37,754 nucleotides of DNA, from assembly GCA_937872465.1 (NCBI GenBank), contig CALMSR010000023.1, forward strand, positions 1-37,754, in the 5' to 3' direction. The notes under the pieces are model-generated. The model did not search any database, was not told the DNA's origin, and saw nothing but the letters and a program-made list of their open reading frames with translations. Source of the stretch: an uncultured Paracoccaceae bacterium (GTDB lineage Bacteria; Pseudomonadota; Alphaproteobacteria; Rhodobacterales; Rhodobacteraceae). Every line of letters starts with the position of its first letter. The stretch's first letter is position 1. Positions 34,462 to 37,754 of the stretch are shown in pieces. The position numbers were made by a program, and so were the translations under genes.

Positions 34462-35124
34462 TCAGGTCTGCTGGTTCATCGTGATGTTGTCCAGCCGGTA
34501 GGTCTCGGCACCGGGGGCCTGAAGCTCGATCACGGCACCGAAACTGTCGCCCGGAAAATCGCCAGGATGCGGCAGCGGGCCGCCGACGTTGTCGGGCACA
34601 TTGGCGTCGCCGGTCATGGTAAAGCGCCAGAAGTCGCCGGTCGGGAACATGTTGATGAAGACCTCGTGGGTCCCGCCCTCGACATAGGTGCCGACGTTCA
34701 CGCCGTTCGCGGTCACAGTACCGCCCGAGAGCTCGATCTGGAGCGCCCAGAACGGCCCGCCCGAGCTCATGTTGATCTCCGCGCTCGCGCCCGGGGAGAG
34801 CTGCCCCCTGAACCGCGTCAGGATCGGCTTGCCGTTGTCGGGATGCGAGGCCGCGGTCAGGATCACGCGCGGCCGGCTGCCGGCGCTCGGACCCTGCAGC
34901 ACCAGCGAATGGGCGCCGTCGAGCGGCGCGGCATTGCTTACGGTGGCCGAATTTCCGGCGCTGGTCTGGGTGGCGACACTGTCGCCCGCCGGCGGCCCCG
35001 AGGGCGCGGCGAGCGGGCTGCCGCCGACGGGATCGGCCTCGAAATCGTCGGAAAAGATCGTGGTGCAGGCGGTCAGGGCCGAGACCGACAGCATGAGGGT
35101 CGCGAGGCGGGGGAAGGATGTCAT
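34462..35124 (-). CDS. Lipoprotein of unknown function, probable beta-sandwich
   Basis: 220 residues. MTSFPRLATLMLSVSALTAC is a clear lipoprotein signal with lipidated C20 (LTAC). The mature part begins TTIFSDDFEADPVGGSP and is rich in Gly, Ser, Thr and aromatic residues with alternating strand pattern (HSLVLQGPSAG, FWALQIELSGG, TYRLDNITM), like LamG or jelly-roll carbohydrate-binding sandwiches; this fold assignment is an inference. ATG at 35124 has GAAAGAG upstream. It converges on trpS. No enzyme motif is seen. Confidence 0.75.
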   Translation of the reverse strand: MTSFPRLATLMLSVSALTACTTIFSDDFEADPVGGSPLAAPSGPPAGDSVATQTSAGNSATVSNAAPLDGAHSLVLQGPSAGSRPRVILTAASHPDNGKPILTRFRGQLSPGASAEINMSSGGPFWALQIELSGGTVTANGVNVGTYVEGGTHEVFINMFPTGDFWRFTMTGDANVPDNVGGPLPHPGDFPGDSFGAVIELQAPGAETYRLDNITMNQQT

Positions 35125-35206
35125 GGCTATGCTCTTTCGTTGAATCGGCATCCGGGCGATCTTCAATCGGTCATGGGGACCGGTCGCCCCGAGCGCGGTC
35201 CCGAAA

Positions 35207-35234
35207 TTGAACCGCGGGCGCCCGATCGTATTAA
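35207..35234 (+). promoter_or_regulatory. Promoter candidate for the universal stress protein gene
   Basis: TTGAAC (35207-35212), 16-base spacer, TATTAA (35229-35234), about 120 bases before the start codon. The surrounding AT-rich patch TATTAAGTGTATACC stands out from the GC-rich background. Confidence 0.45.
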
Positions 35235-35355
35235 GTGTATACCACGCCTGTGCCGGCCAGGCAAACCTCCGCGGCTGGGCGCGCAGATCCGGTTTCACCC
35301 GGCTTGCGAAGCCGGCGGGCATCGAAGATGATCGCGCAGGCCAAGGGGGAGACGC

Positions 35356-35814
35356 ATGCGCAAGTTCCTGATCATCCTCGACGACACGCCCGAGATGCTG
35401 AACGCCATGCGCTACGCCGCGATCCGGGCCGCCAAGACCGGCGGCGGAGTCGAGATCCTCGCCATCGTCTCGCCCGAGGAGTTCCAGCATTTCATGGGCG
35501 TGGCCGACGTGATGCGGGCCGAGGCGCACGAGAAGATCGAGGCGCATTTCCAGGTTTTTAAGGACCGCATGGAGAAACGCGAAGGCGTGACGCCCTCGCT
35601 CGCTATCCGCGAGGGCGACAAGGTCGACGCGGTGCTCAAGCATCTCAAGGAGAACCCCGAGATCGGCGTCGTGGTCCTCGGCGCCGGCACCGAGAACGGC
35701 GGCCCCGGCCTGCTCGTCACCGCGCTGACCGGCCGCCGCATCGGCGAGCTGCGCGTGCCGATCACCATCGTCCCCGGCTCCATGACCAAGGAAGACATCA
35801 TCGCCGTCACCTGA
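35356..35814 (+). CDS. Universal stress protein (UspA family)
   Basis: 152 residues, single Usp domain: MRKFLIILDDTPEMLNAMRYA at the N-terminus and VVVLGAGTENGGPGLLVTAL near the C-terminus. The ATP-binding G-x2-G-x9-G(S/T) pattern of ATP-type Usps is only partly met (GAGTENGGPGLLV...), so nucleotide binding is uncertain. A good ribosome site (AAGGGGGAG) precedes the ATG. Single-gene unit. Confidence 0.88.
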   Translation: MRKFLIILDDTPEMLNAMRYAAIRAAKTGGGVEILAIVSPEEFQHFMGVADVMRAEAHEKIEAHFQVFKDRMEKREGVTPSLAIREGDKVDAVLKHLKENPEIGVVVLGAGTENGGPGLLVTALTGRRIGELRVPITIVPGSMTKEDIIAVT

Positions 35815-36067
35815 GGCCCGGCACCCCGGGGGCATTCGCAGATCGCTCTCCCTGTTCCGTGCGCGACCGTCACAAGAACAGGTCGAAGGCGGCGCCCTGC
35901 CCGGTGCGAATCGCTGCATTCTGCGGGAACGGCACGCGGGGCGCGCCTGGAAGCTGGTGGCGACCAACCGCGCCGATCTGGCAGCGCCCGAACCTCCGGT
36001 GGAGGAGGCCGTGCCGGACTGGACGCCGCCACCGCACTCCCTTAGTCCCGGGACCCGAGTTCCATGA
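35786..36067 (+). pseudogene. Possible decayed or frame-shifted coding remnant
   Basis: The 262-bp gap before hemF has a frame open from 35786 to a TGA at 36065-36067. From about 35885 it reads like a protein end: GGALPGANRCILRERHAGR, then AWKLVATNRADLAAPEP and PVEEAVPDWTPPP, with high GC at third codon positions. No ATG, TTG or well-placed GTG begins this frame, so it is either the tail of a broken gene or chance. It ends ten bases before hemF. Confidence 0.25.
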
Positions 36068-36076
36068 GGTGAAGCG

Positions 36077-36976
36077 ATGGAGGATCCCGAGTCCGGCGAG
36101 ACGCTGAAGGCCCGTGCCGCGGCATGGTTCGAGACGTTGCGCGACGAGATCTGCGCCGCCTTCGAGGCGCTGGAGGACGCCCAGGACGCGGGCCCTTTCG
36201 CCGGGCTGCCGGCGGGGCGCTTCGAGCGCGAGGCGACCCGCCGCGCCGGCGAGGACGGCGAGGACGCCGGCGGTGGGGTGATGGCGGTGATGCGCGGGGG
36301 CCGGGTCTTCGAGAAGGTGGGCGTCAATGTCTCGACCGTCTACGGCAGGCTCGGCGCGCAGGCACAGCGCAGCCTGACGGCGCGGCGCGAGGTGCCCGGC
36401 CTCGACGCCGATCCCCGCTTCTGGGCCTCCGGAATCAGCCTCGTGGCGCATATGCGCTCGCCGCTCAGCCCGGCGGTGCACTTGAACACGCGGATGTTCT
36501 GGACACCGAGCGCGCAATGGTTCGGCGGCGGCGCCGACCTCAACCCGATGATCGAGGATGCGGCCGACACTGCCGCCTTCCACGCCGCGCTAAAGGCCAC
36601 CTGCGACGCGCATGATCCGGGCTACTACCCCCGCTTCAAAGCCTGGGCGGACGAGTATTTCCTGATCCGCCACCGGAACGAGCCGCGCGGGGTCGGCGGC
36701 ATCTTCTTCGACGATCTCGCCAGCGGCGACGCGGAGGCGGATTTCGCCTTCGTGCGCGATGTGGGCCGCGCCTTCCTCACCGTCTTCCTGCCGATCACCC
36801 GGCGCCACCTCGCCGAGACCTGGACGGAGGCTCAGCGCGAGATCCAGCTCATCCGGCGCGGGCGCTATGCCGAGTTCAACCTGGTCTACGACCGTGGCAC
36901 CCGCTTCGGGCTCGAGACCGGCCACAACCCCGAGGCGGTGCTGATGTCCCTGCCGCCGGTGGCGAAATGGCCGTGA
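36077..36976 (+). CDS. hemF: Oxygen-dependent coproporphyrinogen III oxidase
   Basis: 299 residues. Converts coproporphyrinogen III to protoporphyrinogen IX with O2 in haem (and bacteriochlorophyll) synthesis. Motifs: GVNVSTVYG, HMRSPLSPAVHLNTRMF, the catalytic FGGGADLNP (usually FGGGxDLTP), YYPRFKAWADEYFLIRHRNEPRGVGGIFFDD and YAEFNLVYDRGTRFGL with ETGHNPEAVLMSLPP. The AGGTGAAG ribosome site fixes the ATG at 36077. It overlaps nothing and is followed after one base by the GAP gene, so the two probably share a transcript. Confidence 0.96.
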   Translation: MEDPESGETLKARAAAWFETLRDEICAAFEALEDAQDAGPFAGLPAGRFEREATRRAGEDGEDAGGGVMAVMRGGRVFEKVGVNVSTVYGRLGAQAQRSLTARREVPGLDADPRFWASGISLVAHMRSPLSPAVHLNTRMFWTPSAQWFGGGADLNPMIEDAADTAAFHAALKATCDAHDPGYYPRFKAWADEYFLIRHRNEPRGVGGIFFDDLASGDAEADFAFVRDVGRAFLTVFLPITRRHLAETWTEAQREIQLIRRGRYAEFNLVYDRGTRFGLETGHNPEAVLMSLPPVAKWP

Positions 36977-36977
36977 C

Positions 36978-37655
36978 ATGACCGGCGGCGCGCTCGACGC
37001 CGCGGCGCTGGTCCTGCCGCTCGCCATGGGCGTCGCACTCAGCCCCTTCCCCGTTGTCGGCGCGATCCTGGTCCTCAGCGGCCCGAGGGCCACGACCGCG
37101 GGGCCGGCCTTCGCCGCGGGCTTCGTCGCCGGCCTCGCGGCGCTGACCACCCTGGTGGTGGCGCTTCTCGACGGCGCGGGCCTGAGTGCCGGACCCCTCG
37201 CCAACCTGATCCGGCTCGGCGCCGGCCTCGGGCTCCTGGCCGCCGCAGCGGCCAAGTGGTGCGGCCGGCCCCGGGGCGGCGCGGCGGCGCCGGTGCCCGG
37301 CTGGATGGCGGCGCTCGGCGACGCCCGGCCGCTGCGCGCCTTCGGCATCGGCGCGGCGCTCGGCGGGGTCAATCCCAAGAACATCGCCTTCGCCGCAGGC
37401 GCGGCAGGCTCCATCGCCGGGTTTGGGCTTATCGGCCGCGACGCGGCCGGTCCCGCCCTCGCCTTCGTGCTGCTCGGCTCTGCCTCGGTGCTGGCGGCGA
37501 CGGCCGCCAGGCTGGTCGCCGGGAAGGCGGCCACGCGCGGGCTCGATGCCGCGAGGGCCTTCATGATCGACAACGGGCCGGTGATCCTCGCCGTCGTCTT
37601 CTCGATCCTCGGCGTCAAGCTGGCCGGCGAGGGGCTGACGGGCCTGCTGCAATGA
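36978..37655 (+). CDS. GAP/LysE-like membrane transporter family protein
   Basis: 225 residues with six helices. The first helix has LPLAMGVALSPFPVVGAIL and the fourth AFGIGAALGGVNPKNIAFAAGA; the NPKN and SP(F/I)P patterns match the GAP (Sap, sulfolipid-addressing-like) branch of the LysE superfamily, which includes small-molecule exporters. The substrate is not deducible. ATG begins one base after the hemF stop. The helix ending GVKLAGEGLTGLLQ closes the protein. Confidence 0.82.
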   Translation: MTGGALDAAALVLPLAMGVALSPFPVVGAILVLSGPRATTAGPAFAAGFVAGLAALTTLVVALLDGAGLSAGPLANLIRLGAGLGLLAAAAAKWCGRPRGGAAAPVPGWMAALGDARPLRAFGIGAALGGVNPKNIAFAAGAAGSIAGFGLIGRDAAGPALAFVLLGSASVLAATAARLVAGKAATRGLDAARAFMIDNGPVILAVVFSILGVKLAGEGLTGLLQ

Positions 37656-37754
37656 CTTGGGATCGCATCGCCATCCTCGCCTAGAGTCTGTACCCAATAG
37701 GGATTGAACGAACCCGCTGACGCGGGAAGGAAGCGAAGCGATTAGGGGGAAGTC
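37656..37754 (+). other. Right edge: possible left end of a mobile element or leader of next gene
   Basis: After CCTAG at 37681 the composition changes. TAGAGTCTGTACCCAATAGG could be a terminal inverted repeat, followed by TTGAACG, a CCCGC/GCGGG stem (37711-37724) and GATTAGGGGGAAGTC, a ribosome-site-like run ending exactly at the window edge, so a plus-strand gene may start immediately outside. Only one end is visible, so an insertion sequence cannot be proved. Confidence 0.25.

Overview
The window is chromosomal DNA from a high-GC alphaproteobacterium, most likely order Rhodobacterales. This rests on gene content: an atpI-atpB-atpE-atpF'-atpF (Fo-only) operon with a b' subunit, GapR (DUF2312), a large B12-dependent NrdJ, a stand-alone MnmD next to a separate FAD oxidoreductase instead of fused MnmC, and small proteins I associate with this order. 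No rRNA, tRNA, CRISPR array or complete insertion sequence was seen. Coding density is high and many genes overlap by 4-11 bases.

Layout. 1-577: 3' end of a pentapeptide-repeat protein with an almost perfect 30-bp tandem repeat. 740-3236: tightly coupled ispH / DUF3429 membrane protein / rnhA / TRIC-like channel operon, closed by a strong hairpin. 3385-7038 (minus): nrdJ, with a 400-bp AT-richer control region upstream. 7441-10078: amidotransferase / EamA exporter / lipase-like hydrolase operon. 10022-12147: small membrane protein, gapR, and a secreted CAP-RTX protein. 12245-14190: mnmD and an MnmC2-like oxidoreductase, divergent. 14269-18102: smc and a small ferredoxin-fold-like protein. 18210-18578: ArsR-type regulator with a 14-bp perfect palindrome upstream. 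18837-21437: Fo ATP synthase operon behind a good TTGACA promoter. 21566-24326: DksA/TraR-type zinc finger, then gshB, yraN and rsmI on the minus strand. 24414-29939: LppC-type lipoprotein, glnD and murJ, overlapping, with TTG starts on glnD and murJ.

29940-32557 looks like an accessory insert between housekeeping genes: a 324-bp gene-poor stretch, a small orphan lipoprotein, and a translationally coupled pair of a QueC-like PP-loop enzyme and an ATP-grasp ligase of the sugar-transfer-associated type, behind their own promoter. This pair is the best candidate for an undescribed system. Both enzymes should activate carboxylates with ATP, and no queuosine or preQ0 genes are nearby.

32652-37655 returns to core genes: a rhomboid with tyrosine where the catalytic serine should be, trpS, a lipoprotein, a universal stress protein, hemF and a GAP/LysE-like transporter. 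The last 75 bases may be the start of a mobile element whose gene lies beyond the window. All functional calls come from reading motifs by eye; no database search was run.
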